Origin: JAAFHI01 sp039793685
GTDB taxonomy: Bacteria; Acidobacteriota; Blastocatellia; Chloracidobacteriales; Chloracidobacteriaceae
Direction: 5' to 3'
Assembly: GCA_039793685.1 (NCBI GenBank)
Contig: JBDRAL010000086.1
Coordinates: 62,001-126,000, forward strand
DNA: 64,000 bases
The translations under genes were made by a program, and so were the position numbers. Numbering within the stretch: position 1 is the first letter of the stretch; each line of letters begins with the position of its first letter. Under the pieces are notes generated by a model. That model made no database searches, was not told the origin of the DNA, and worked only from the letters and a program-made list of their open reading frames with translations. Of the stretch, positions 1 to 6,959 are shown piece after piece.

Positions 1-790
1 CGCCATGATGCGTCCGAAGCTGCTCGGAAACTTCAAAGAGGAGGCGCGCGATTTCGGCTTCTTCAAGTTCCTGAAGCCGAACCATTTCGTTATTGAGTTC
101 AATCGAGGCCATCGGCTCGACGAATGCCGTCACGCCGCTCGACGACATGGCATGAACCACGCCGGGCAATTTGCCGCGATGATCATTCCTGACCGGGACC
201 ACGAAACGACCGTTGCGCTGGGTGATGATTTCGTCCGAGAAAACGCCGTCGAGGTCGGTTCGACGCAACAGGCTTTCGAGTTGACGTTGCAGCCGGTTGC
301 GCTGAATCTGGATTTCGCTCCGGATGCGCCGCAGTTCGGGGCTGGCGTCCTCATTGATTTCCCCGGATGGATGAATAATCCGCTGGACGCGCCGCAGCAG
401 CCCCGAGAGTTCGGGAAGACGCTCGCAGACGGCGGCCAGTAAAGGGAAGCCTTCTCGATGCGGACGCAGCAATCCCCGCGCATATCCGCCGGTTTCCATC
501 AACTTCATCAGAAGACGAAGCTGGTCGGCGGACAAATGCGTACCACCGATGCGGAGCTGGTCCAGCGTCGGGCGCGGATCGGGGACTTCCCCGATTGAGA
601 TGGTCGAGATTTCGGCGAAGAAACGTCGCGCTTCTGTCGTTGTGTCGAGCCGGTGGGCAACGGCATCGAAGTCGCCCGAGGGTTCAAGTGAAAGGGCGCG
701 TTCGCGTCCGAGGACGGACTGGGCTTCGCGGGCGAGACGTTCGAGAACGGATTGAAATTCGAGGGTTTCGGCGGCGGATGCGTAGTTCAT
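1..790 (-). CDS. mutS2: Endonuclease MutS2, N-terminal part (runs off left edge)
   Basis: Reading from the ATG at 790 towards position 1 gives about 263 residues beginning MNYASAAETLEFQSVLERL. About residues 190-230 show the MutS2 core signature RNGRFVVPVRNDHRGK, then GVVHAMSSSGVTAFVEP. The following helix is charged (EEAEIARLLFEVSEQLR), as at the start of the MutS lever/clamp region. MutS2 proteins are MutS-like ATPases without the mismatch-binding domain I. They have been linked to suppression of recombination and to rescue of collided ribosomes. The ATPase and Smr domains would lie beyond the left edge, so activity cannot be judged. Heptad repeats begin a few bases upstream of the start. 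The identification rests on the core signature and is firm. Confidence 0.9.
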   Translation of the reverse strand, partial: MNYASAAETLEFQSVLERLAREAQSVLGRERALSLEPSGDFDAVAHRLDTTTEARRFFAEISTISIGEVPDPRPTLDQLRIGGTHLSADQLRLLMKLMETGGYARGLLRPHREGFPLLAAVCERLPELSGLLRRVQRIIHPSGEINEDASPELRRIRSEIQIQRNRLQRQLESLLRRTDLDGVFSDEIITQRNGRFVVPVRNDHRGKLPGVVHAMSSSGVTAFVEPMASIELNNEMVRLQELEEAEIARLLFEVSEQLRTHHG

Positions 791-796
791 GGAGGA

Positions 797-986
797 AGCA
801 GTTAGTAGTTAGCAGTTAGTAGTCAGTTGTTGGAGACGTAAGCGCCGAAATGGGAAACAGGAAATACTCGACAACGCGAACTTAAAAAAATCGCAGACCC
901 ACCCGCCGACACTCGCCAAAAACAAAAGCCAATCACAAACCCCTCGCCACCAACACTAACTGCTAACCGCTAACTACTGACCACTA
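797..986. repeat. Inverted pair of heptanucleotide arrays (AGTAGTT type)
   Basis: Five head-to-tail 7-mers (AGCAGTT, AGTAGTT, AGCAGTT, AGTAGTC, AGTTGTT) occupy 797-831. Five more in the opposite orientation (AACACTA, ACTGCTA, ACCGCTA, ACTACTG, ACCACTA) occupy 952-986. The two arrays face each other across about 120 bases that hold no recognisable gene. The last heptad contains the TAG stop of the prolyl isomerase gene at 984-986. The arms could pair imperfectly in RNA or as a cruciform. Confidence 0.85.
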
Positions 987-2162
987 CTGTCCCATCGGCA
1001 TTCCGGCGGGCATCTTCGGCTCGGGAATGTCGAAATCGGCGGCAACCTGAATTTTGTAACGTTGTGCGAGTTCATCGAGCTTCGCATCGAGCTTGTCCCG
1101 CTTGATGCGTTCCCGAATTTCGGCCTTCATTGCATCGTCCAGCGGGGCGACGCGGCGTTCGGTCAGTTTGATGATGTGGAAGCCGAACTGGGTTTCAACC
1201 AGGTCCTTCGTGACTTCGCCCGGCTTGAGCGACTTGGCGGCATCCTCAAACGGTTTCACCATCTGTCCCGAGCGGAAAAAACCAAGGTCACCGCCCTTGG
1301 TTTTTGAACCAGGGTCATCGGAATTTTCCTGGGCCAGTTTGGCAAAATCACCACCGCCCTGGACCTTGGCGAGAATTTCAAGCGCCTTCTTTTTGGCTTC
1401 TTCCTTTGTCAGCGGCTTCGGCATTTCCTTCGGGGCCTGTCCGTCCGGACCGGGCTGGGGCTGCTTGGGCATGGTGCTGATGAGGATGTGGCTCGCCTTC
1501 AGTTCATCGAATTCGGCCTTGTGAGAGTCATAAAAAGCCTGGACTTCGGGGTCGGTCGGATTGATGGTGGACTGAATCTGCTGCACCACGTCATTGGCCA
1601 CGGCATTTGCCTGAATCAGCTTCAACTGAAGCTGAAAGTCACGGCGGTTCGGTACGCCGGCAGCCTCGGCGCGCTGCTTGTTGACGCAGATTTCGCCGTA
1701 CTGCTGCTTGAGGCCCTCAAGGTTCGGGGCTTTTTTGAAGTTCGGCTGCCCGGCGACGAAATCATCAAAAGCAGTCGGCTTTTCCTTGTAAAACGCCTCG
1801 ACATCTTCCTTTTTGACCGGGTTCTTTTTCCCTTCGTCGGTCTTGCTCCAATAGTCGGCGATCACCTGGAGGTAGACGATTTCCAGTTGCTTGCGGGTTT
1901 CGGGCTTTTGAAAAAGTCCCCGCTGTTCCGCTTCAGCCGAAATGGCGAGCAACCGGATGAGGTTCTTCCGGAATTCCTCTTTTGCCTTCGGGTCGGCCTT
2001 GAACTGCGCCAACTGCTGGGGAGGCAGCATGTCGCCCAGAATCTTGGTGACGTCTTCCTTGGTGAAATTTGAGGGAGACGCCGCGCTGAGCTTGCGTTGA
2101 ACGATGATGCCCCCAATGGCAATCAGGCACACCACGGCAAAAATGATGAATGATTTCTTCAA
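984..2162 (-). CDS. Membrane-anchored parvulin-type peptidyl-prolyl isomerase (PrsA/SurA-like)
   Basis: This protein probably helps fold exported proteins. I chose the TTG at 2162 as start, giving MKKSFIIFAVVCLIAIGGII (392 residues), because it has a GGAAGGG ribosome site 6 bases upstream. The open frame extends further, but that part is encoded by heptad repeats. Residues 4-22 form a signal anchor. A SurA-N-like helical region (about 30-220) follows, then the rotamase domain (about 225-340). Typical parvulin motifs are ASHILI, the run FAKLAQENSDDPGSKTKGGD, LGFF and QFGFHIIKL. The C-terminus is rich in Pro and Met. The gene is co-directional with mce upstream and mutS2 downstream but is separated from both by repeat elements, so it is probably transcribed on its own. 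Whether it is periplasmic or inner-membrane anchored is not certain. Confidence 0.88.
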   Translation of the reverse strand: MKKSFIIFAVVCLIAIGGIIVQRKLSAASPSNFTKEDVTKILGDMLPPQQLAQFKADPKAKEEFRKNLIRLLAISAEAEQRGLFQKPETRKQLEIVYLQVIADYWSKTDEGKKNPVKKEDVEAFYKEKPTAFDDFVAGQPNFKKAPNLEGLKQQYGEICVNKQRAEAAGVPNRRDFQLQLKLIQANAVANDVVQQIQSTINPTDPEVQAFYDSHKAEFDELKASHILISTMPKQPQPGPDGQAPKEMPKPLTKEEAKKKALEILAKVQGGGDFAKLAQENSDDPGSKTKGGDLGFFRSGQMVKPFEDAAKSLKPGEVTKDLVETQFGFHIIKLTERRVAPLDDAMKAEIRERIKRDKLDAKLDELAQRYKIQVAADFDIPEPKMPAGMPMGQ

Positions 2163-2183
2163 GACAAACCCTTCCTTCGAAAA

Positions 2184-2316
2184 AGTCTGGAGTCGAGAGT
2201 CTGAAGTCTGGAGTCCGCCAATACACTCGGACCGCAACTTGGATTCCGAACGTCAAAGCTGGCCTGAGCCTTTTGAATCAGGACTTCAGACTCTCGACTC
2301 CAGACTCCAGACTTCC
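2184..2316. repeat. Inverted pair of heptad arrays (AGTCTGG type) with 25-bp perfect stem
   Basis: Five 7-mers (AGTCTGG, AGTCGAG, AGTCTGA, AGTCTGG, AGTCCGC) lie at 2184-2218. The inverted series (ACTTCAG, ACTCTCG, ACTCCAG twice) lies at 2283-2310 and continues with ACTTCC to 2316. Positions 2184-2208 are exactly complementary to 2282-2306, giving a 25-bp stem around a loop of about 73 bases. The element sits between the stop of mce and the start of the prolyl isomerase gene and could act as a transcription or mRNA-processing barrier. Confidence 0.9.
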
Positions 2317-2723
2317 TATTCCACATGTCCCGTCTTCTGCGATAACTCGACCAGAACGCCGTTCGTTCCCTTTGGATGAACAAACGCGACCAGACAGCCT
2401 TCTGCGCCGGGGCGCGGCGTTTCATCAATCAGTTGCACGCCCTTGGCCTTCAACTCGGCCAGCGTCGCGTGGATGTCCTCGACGGCGACGCAGATATGGT
2501 GAATGCCGGGACCGCGCTTGGCGATAAACTTGCCCACCGGCGTGTCCGGTCCGGTCGGTTCGAGTAGTTCCACGCGGCTTTCGCCCAACGGCAGCATCGC
2601 AACGTTGACGCCCTGATCGGCGACCGTTTCCGTATGCTTCAGTTCCAGTCCGAGCGCGTCGCGGTAAAACACCAGCGCCTGCTCGATGGATTCCACGGCG
2701 ATTCCGAGATGATCGATTTTCAT
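2316..2723 (-). CDS. mce: Methylmalonyl-CoA epimerase
   Basis: The enzyme interconverts (2R)- and (2S)-methylmalonyl-CoA in the propionate/succinyl-CoA pathway. The 135-residue protein is a two-module VOC fold. The metal ligands expected for the family are visible in KIDHLGIAV near the N-terminus, in GIHHICVAV in the middle, and in the Glu of VLVELSQ at the end. I chose the second ATG (2723): GAGG lies 6 bases before it, whereas the upstream ATG at 2729 overlaps that site. Full length matches the family. The next gene upstream on this strand is meaB, whose product protects methylmalonyl-CoA mutase. That context favours epimerase over a generic glyoxalase-like protein. No mutase gene is in the window. 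Confidence 0.9.
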   Translation of the reverse strand: MKIDHLGIAVESIEQALVFYRDALGLELKHTETVADQGVNVAMLPLGESRVELLEPTGPDTPVGKFIAKRGPGIHHICVAVEDIHATLAELKAKGVQLIDETPRPGAEGCLVAFVHPKGTNGVLVELSQKTGHVE

Positions 2724-2831
2724 AACCATCCTCTTGGATGAATGCGTTCTTCGGCGAAAAAAGCGCGAAATCGCATACTTTCGGGGTCGGCGGGCGGTTC
2801 GTCAAGCCGGAATGGTTCTTTCGGCGGCTTT

Positions 2832-3785
2832 TCAGCCGAAAATCCGGCTCAAAACGGTTTCCGCGACCGAATAGGGGTCCTGCTCGCGCGCCGCGATGCG
2901 TTTGGTCCAGTCGCGCCACTCGGCTTCCTCAACGACCTTTTTTCGGATGTGGGCCAACGCCCGGTCACGGATGAGTTCCAGCAGTTTCTGTTCCGCCACC
3001 CGTTCATGGCGGGCATCGCTCGCGGTCTGATTGGTTGAGACGAACTCGACGTACTTCTCGATGGATTCCACCAGTTCATCGAGTCCCTGATTCATCGTCG
3101 CGACCGTCCGGACAATCGGCGGCTGCCAGAAATCGGGGCGCATCGCGAGGCTCAAAAGCGATTCGAGTTCCATCTGCGTGCGATCCACGCCGTCGCGGTC
3201 GGCCTTGTTGATGACGAACACGTCACCGATTTCCATGATGCCCGCCTTGATGGACTGTACGTCGTCGCCCATCCCCGGCACGAGTACGACCAGTGTCACA
3301 TCAGCGGTTTTGACGATATCCACTTCGTCCTGTCCGACCCCGACGGTTTCGACGATGATCGTTTCGTATCCGGCGGCGTCGAGCAGCAGCACCGCGTCGG
3401 CGGTCGCCCGGGCGAGGCCGCCGAGATTTCCCCGAGTGGCCATGCTGCGAATGAAAATGCCGGGATCAGTCGCGAGATTCTGCATCCGGATGCGGTCGCC
3501 CAGAATCGCCCCGCCAGAAAACGGGCTGGACGGATCGACACAGACAATGCCGACCTTGTGGCCGCGCGTCCGAAAGGCGTGAGCCAGCTTGTCGGTCAGC
3601 GAACTTTTTCCCGCGCCCGGCGAACCGGTCAGGCCGATGACCCGCGCCCGTCCGGTGTGGGGAAAGACGAATTTCATCAGGGGAAGCGCAATGGGCGTGG
3701 CGTTCTCGACGGCGCTGATGGAGCGGGCGAGGGCGCGGATGTTCCCTTTCAGGACGCCCTCGGCCAGTGTTTCCGGAGTATTCAT
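2832..3785 (-). CDS. meaB: Methylmalonyl-CoA mutase-associated GTPase MeaB
   Basis: This is a G3E/SIMIBI-class GTPase that gates cobalamin loading and protects methylmalonyl-CoA mutase from inactivation. From the ATG at 3785 the protein has 317 residues, the usual size. Visible motifs are the P-loop GLTGSPGAGKSSL, DPSSPFSGGAILGDRIRM (a MeaB/ArgK hallmark), the Switch/Walker B run ETVGVGQDEVDIV, and the base-recognition NKAD. An in-frame ATG at 3929 overlaps the tsaD stop (TAATG) and would add 48 Arg-rich residues. I reject it because MeaB proteins normally begin just before the run corresponding to LKGNIRALARSISAVEN. The gene lies directly downstream of tsaD and upstream of mce on the same strand. 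Confidence 0.92.
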   Translation of the reverse strand: MNTPETLAEGVLKGNIRALARSISAVENATPIALPLMKFVFPHTGRARVIGLTGSPGAGKSSLTDKLAHAFRTRGHKVGIVCVDPSSPFSGGAILGDRIRMQNLATDPGIFIRSMATRGNLGGLARATADAVLLLDAAGYETIIVETVGVGQDEVDIVKTADVTLVVLVPGMGDDVQSIKAGIMEIGDVFVINKADRDGVDRTQMELESLLSLAMRPDFWQPPIVRTVATMNQGLDELVESIEKYVEFVSTNQTASDARHERVAEQKLLELIRDRALAHIRKKVVEEAEWRDWTKRIAAREQDPYSVAETVLSRIFG

Positions 3786-3928
3786 CGTGGGTTCAAACCG
3801 GGTCGCTTTCGGAAATTCGAACGGGACGGCAACGGCGGTGGCGGACGGCGGTCCCGATATTCGAGGAAAGAGGTAAGTACCACTGAATCGCGTCCCCCGC
3901 CAACCCCGACGGACAACTTTTCCCCGCA

Positions 3929-4996
3929 TTACATCTTGAAACGCTTCGAACGAAGCGTCTCGGTCGTGTGCAGTTTCATCACCGGGTTGGCTTCGAGATT
4001 CGAACCGGCGCGCTCGCCGCGCATCAGCCGCGCGTAACCCGCCGCGGCGATCATGGCCGCGTTGTCGGTGGTGAACTTCGGGGTTGGAATCCTGACTTCA
4101 ACCCCCATCTTGTCGCCGACCTCGCGCAAAGCGGTCCGCAACGCGGAATTGCACACCACGCCGCCGCCGGTCAGGACCATCATCGGCTGATATTCCTCGA
4201 TGGCCCGTTCGAGCGTCCCGCACAGCGTTTTCACGACCGCATGCTGAAAACTCGCGCACACGTCGAGAATCGGTTCGGGCACGTTATCGAGGTCCGCGAC
4301 GGGGGTCAGTTCGTTTTCGCGAATGAACCGCTGGGTCGCCGTTTTCAGACCGCTGAAGGAAAAATCGAATGGCGCGTCGGGAATCTGCGGCGGACGATAG
4401 ACCAGCTTCGCCCGTTTCGCGTCGCCGGTCAGCGCCAGCCGGTCCACCACCGGACCGCCGGGATAGCCCAGCCCGAGCAGACGAGCGATCTTGTCGAACG
4501 CCTCGCCCGCCGCGTCGTCCCGCGTGTGGCCGAGCCGTTCGTACTCGTGCGGTTTGCGAATCAGGAAAATGTCGGTGTGTCCGCCCGAAACGATGAGCGC
4601 CAGCGCGGGATATTCGATGGGCGAATATTCGAACACCGATGAAAAAATGTGGCCTTCGATGTGATGAACACCGATGAGCGGCTTGCCGAGCGCGAACGCC
4701 GCCGCCTTCGCGTAGCACACGCCCACAAGCAGTGCGCCGATGAGGCCGGGGCCGTTCGTGACCGCAATGCCGTCGATGTCGTCGAAAGTGACGTTCGCGT
4801 CGGACAGCGCCTTTTCCACGACTTCGGAAACGTTGTCGAGGTGCTTCCGGGAAGCGATTTCGGGCACGACCCCGCCGTACTGCCGATGGCTGTCGATCTG
4901 CGAGGCGATGATGCTTGACCGTACGATTCGTCCGTTTTCGATCACGGACGCGGCGGTCTCATCACAGGAACTTTCAATACCGAGAACGTAGCGCAT
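3929..4996 (-). CDS. tsaD: tRNA N6-threonylcarbamoyladenosine transferase TsaD
   Basis: TsaD (Kae1/Gcp) transfers the threonylcarbamoyl group to A37 of tRNAs reading ANN codons, working with TsaB and TsaE in the cytoplasm. The 355-residue protein begins MRYVLGIESSCDETAASVIE, the standard ASKHA N-terminus. The metal-binding motif VHHIEGHIFS is intact, and so are FSFSGLKTAT and LTGGGVVCN. The length is slightly above the usual 335-345 because of a short C-terminal tail. It heads a co-directional group with meaB and mce. The retron-like operon ends only 79 bases upstream of its start, so read-through is possible. Confidence 0.96.
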   Translation of the reverse strand: MRYVLGIESSCDETAASVIENGRIVRSSIIASQIDSHRQYGGVVPEIASRKHLDNVSEVVEKALSDANVTFDDIDGIAVTNGPGLIGALLVGVCYAKAAAFALGKPLIGVHHIEGHIFSSVFEYSPIEYPALALIVSGGHTDIFLIRKPHEYERLGHTRDDAAGEAFDKIARLLGLGYPGGPVVDRLALTGDAKRAKLVYRPPQIPDAPFDFSFSGLKTATQRFIRENELTPVADLDNVPEPILDVCASFQHAVVKTLCGTLERAIEEYQPMMVLTGGGVVCNSALRTALREVGDKMGVEVRIPTPKFTTDNAAMIAAAGYARLMRGERAGSNLEANPVMKLHTTETLRSKRFKM

Positions 4997-5075
4997 ATCG
5001 ACCAGAGTGCAGGGTGAAAGGAAAAGTGTAAAGCGCCCTCAACCAAAATCGGGAAATACGTTTCATCCCTCATCC

Positions 5076-6644
5076 TTACCAGAGTTTCCACCACTTCTTC
5101 GTATCGGGAACTTCGGGCGATGGCGGCGGCTCGTCATGCACGGGCAAGGTGACTGAAGGCGGCGGGGGCGGTTCGCTTCCGACAATCGGGGCTGAAACCG
5201 GCGCGAGCTTGGGTTTGGCGACGAAAATGGGTTTTCGCGGCTGCCAGTCGTGCTTTTTCAAAATCGCGTTGACCCGCTCGCGCAGTTCCCCACCCTTTTC
5301 GGCATTGACCATCGCGACGTAATTGGCGAAGCCGTGAATGGCGGCCAGTACGTCGTGGTTGCCGTTCCAGTGCTTGCCGACCACGCCGTCCTTTTCAATT
5401 TGAAACAGCAGTGCGCGAAACCGTTTGAGCGTGTCGCGCGAGACGTTTGCCTTTTCGTTGACGACCACGCCGGTGACTTCGCGGCGTTCGCCGACGCGCA
5501 GAACCCGCGTCTTTTCAGGGTGAATTGTAAAGCCTTCGTGTTCGACGACGGCCTTCACCCGCTCAAGAAGAACTTTTACGTCGTGCCGTTTTCCCTTCGT
5601 ACAGGAAAAGCTCAGGTCGTCAGCGTAGCGCGTGTAAACGAAGCCCGTTTGCTCGGCGACCGCGGAAAGCCGTTTATCCATGCGGCGGCAGAGAATGTTG
5701 GTAATCGCCGGACTGGTCGGCGCGCCCTGCGGGAGACGACGTTCGCCGATGGCGACGTAGTACTTTTTGCCGTCGAGCGTGATTTCCTCGGTGTCCGCCT
5801 CGGTACAGATGAGACCGAGCACCGTCGCCACCGATTCCGAAAAACCGAGCGAACGAAACAGCCCTTTCACCCGCCGGTAGCCAACGGTCGGGAAGAAATC
5901 CTTCAAATCCAGATTGACCACCAGCGCGGCCCCGACGTGCGGCGCGGCGTTGGTGACGATACCCCGCTTTTCGCGAAAACCATGCGCGGCGTCGTGAAGC
6001 TGGACGCGGTTTAAAAGATTGGCCGCGATCCAGTGTTGCGCCTGCTTCAAATAAGGCATCGGCGCGGAAATCAGGCGCTGGCCGCCGGTTTTCTTCGGAA
6101 TCGCAAACCGGACGTAATGCGAAACCGTCGAAACATCGCGCGAGAAAGCGAGAAACCGCAGGCGGTCGAGCGTCACGCCCATTGCCAGAGCGAGTTCGAC
6201 CGGCGTGTTGAGGTTCGGCAATCCGTTCGCCTGCAATTTGGCCGGATCGCCGAGAAACTGGTTGAGTCCGCCCGACACGCCTTCGCCGAGATAAACCACT
6301 TCGCGGGCCTTGCGTTCGCGCCAGGCGGCGGCGCGCTCTTGTCGCTCGCGTTCGCGGCGTTCCTTTGTTTCCTTCTGCTTCTGTCGTGATTCGGCCAGCC
6401 GACGCTTGCGATATTCCTTCAATAACGCTTCATCGTTGCTCAATCGCTTGTGTTCAGCGCGAAGCTCGTTCAGTTCCTTTTGAACTTCATCGCGCCGCTT
6501 GATCTCCTCGCCCGGATCGCCCGGCTTGCCGTCGCCGCGCGGCCAGAATCCGAGCCGGACCATTTCCTCATGGATGAACCGTTCGCGCGAGGTAGCGCGA
6601 ATGCGTTCGTAGAGTTCCTGGCGAGTGCGTGGTTGTTCGGACAT
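5076..6644 (-). CDS. Retron-type reverse transcriptase with N-terminal charged coiled coil
   Basis: This is an RNA-directed DNA polymerase of 522 residues. Residues 48-115 are a highly charged helical extension that is probably a coiled coil. The RT domain spans about 150-445. It shows the motif-A run LDLKDFF (245-251, catalytic Asp), LPQGAPTSP (304-312) and YADD (340-343, the catalytic pair). Two retron-specific motifs are also present: NAAPH (232-236, matching NAxxH) and VTG (390-392). The C-terminus has a Pro-rich tail ending WWKLW. There is no maturase, integrase or nuclease domain. Upstream lies a structured segment with a1/a2-like arms, then SWIM and WGR-HEAT genes, the set I recall for type XIII retrons. 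No good ribosome site precedes the ATG at 6644. A group II intron or DGR RT is unlikely given the two retron motifs and the neighbours. Confidence 0.93.
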   Translation of the reverse strand: MSEQPRTRQELYERIRATSRERFIHEEMVRLGFWPRGDGKPGDPGEEIKRRDEVQKELNELRAEHKRLSNDEALLKEYRKRRLAESRQKQKETKERRERERQERAAAWRERKAREVVYLGEGVSGGLNQFLGDPAKLQANGLPNLNTPVELALAMGVTLDRLRFLAFSRDVSTVSHYVRFAIPKKTGGQRLISAPMPYLKQAQHWIAANLLNRVQLHDAAHGFREKRGIVTNAAPHVGAALVVNLDLKDFFPTVGYRRVKGLFRSLGFSESVATVLGLICTEADTEEITLDGKKYYVAIGERRLPQGAPTSPAITNILCRRMDKRLSAVAEQTGFVYTRYADDLSFSCTKGKRHDVKVLLERVKAVVEHEGFTIHPEKTRVLRVGERREVTGVVVNEKANVSRDTLKRFRALLFQIEKDGVVGKHWNGNHDVLAAIHGFANYVAMVNAEKGGELRERVNAILKKHDWQPRKPIFVAKPKLAPVSAPIVGSEPPPPPSVTLPVHDEPPPSPEVPDTKKWWKLW

Positions 6645-6670
6645 GACAGAAAAAACAGCAGCCTGACCGT

Positions 6671-6695
6671 AAGGGAGGGCTTAAAGGGAGGGCTT
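6671..6695. repeat. Short direct repeat (AAGGGAGGGCTT twice) between retron ncRNA and RT
   Basis: The 12-mer AAGGGAGGGCTT occurs at 6671-6682 and again at 6684-6695. It is preceded by TGACCGT, so the unit resembles one arm of the palindromic element at 14051-14115 (CCGACCGTGAGGGA). It may be a degraded copy of the same dispersed element. It lies between the 3' arm of the predicted ncRNA and the RT start. Confidence 0.6.
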
Positions 6696-6703
6696 GGGCT
6701 TTC

Positions 6704-6959
6704 GAGACAAACGGCGGAGCGGTCGCGAAACGACCCCTTCGAAAAACACTCGGGACTGGGTCGTCTCAACTCAAGCCGACCGTGCCTCCCCACGGCTGCT
6801 TTGGATTTGCGAAATCCAAACCGAAACGCCGTGGGGAGGCACTGTCGGCACAGTAAAGAGCGGACCAGTGATGCGTGAACAGGCTGTGTACAAGGACGGC
6901 GATCCACCGCCCGGATTGCAAGGTCACGGTCGTTCCGCGACCGATCCGCCGTTTGTCTC
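6704..6959 (-). ncRNA. Candidate retron msr-msd RNA with a1/a2 inverted arms
   Basis: The arms 6928-6959 (5' on the minus-strand transcript, a1) and 6704-6735 (3', a2) are 32-base inverted repeats. In the RNA they contain one mismatch and one G-U wobble. Inside, 6775-6849 folds into a long msd-like hairpin: 6 bp (6775-6780 with 6844-6849), one mismatch, 15 perfect bp (6782-6796 with 6828-6842), an internal loop, 9 bp (6800-6808 with 6812-6820) and a 3-base loop. Nearer the 5' arm, 6894-6899 pairs with 6907-6912 as a 6-bp, 7-base-loop hairpin in the msr position. The order a1, msr, msd, a2, RT matches retrons. The first base of a1 sits in the SWIM stop codon, so the RNA is probably cut from the polycistronic transcript. 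The branching guanosine could not be assigned. Confidence 0.85.

Noticed and set aside
2316..2723. Glyoxalase I
   Set aside because: It shares the VOC fold, but the length, the HLG/HHICV/VELSQ pattern and the meaB neighbour favour methylmalonyl-CoA epimerase.
3786..3929. 48-residue N-terminal extension of MeaB
   Set aside because: The ATG overlaps the tsaD stop, but the extension is Arg-rich and not typical of MeaB; the ATG at 3785 gives the normal length.
5076..6644. Group II intron or diversity-generating RT
   Set aside because: No maturase or endonuclease domain and no template/variable repeat pair was seen; the NAxxH and VTG motifs, a1/a2-type arms and SWIM/WGR neighbours point to a retron.
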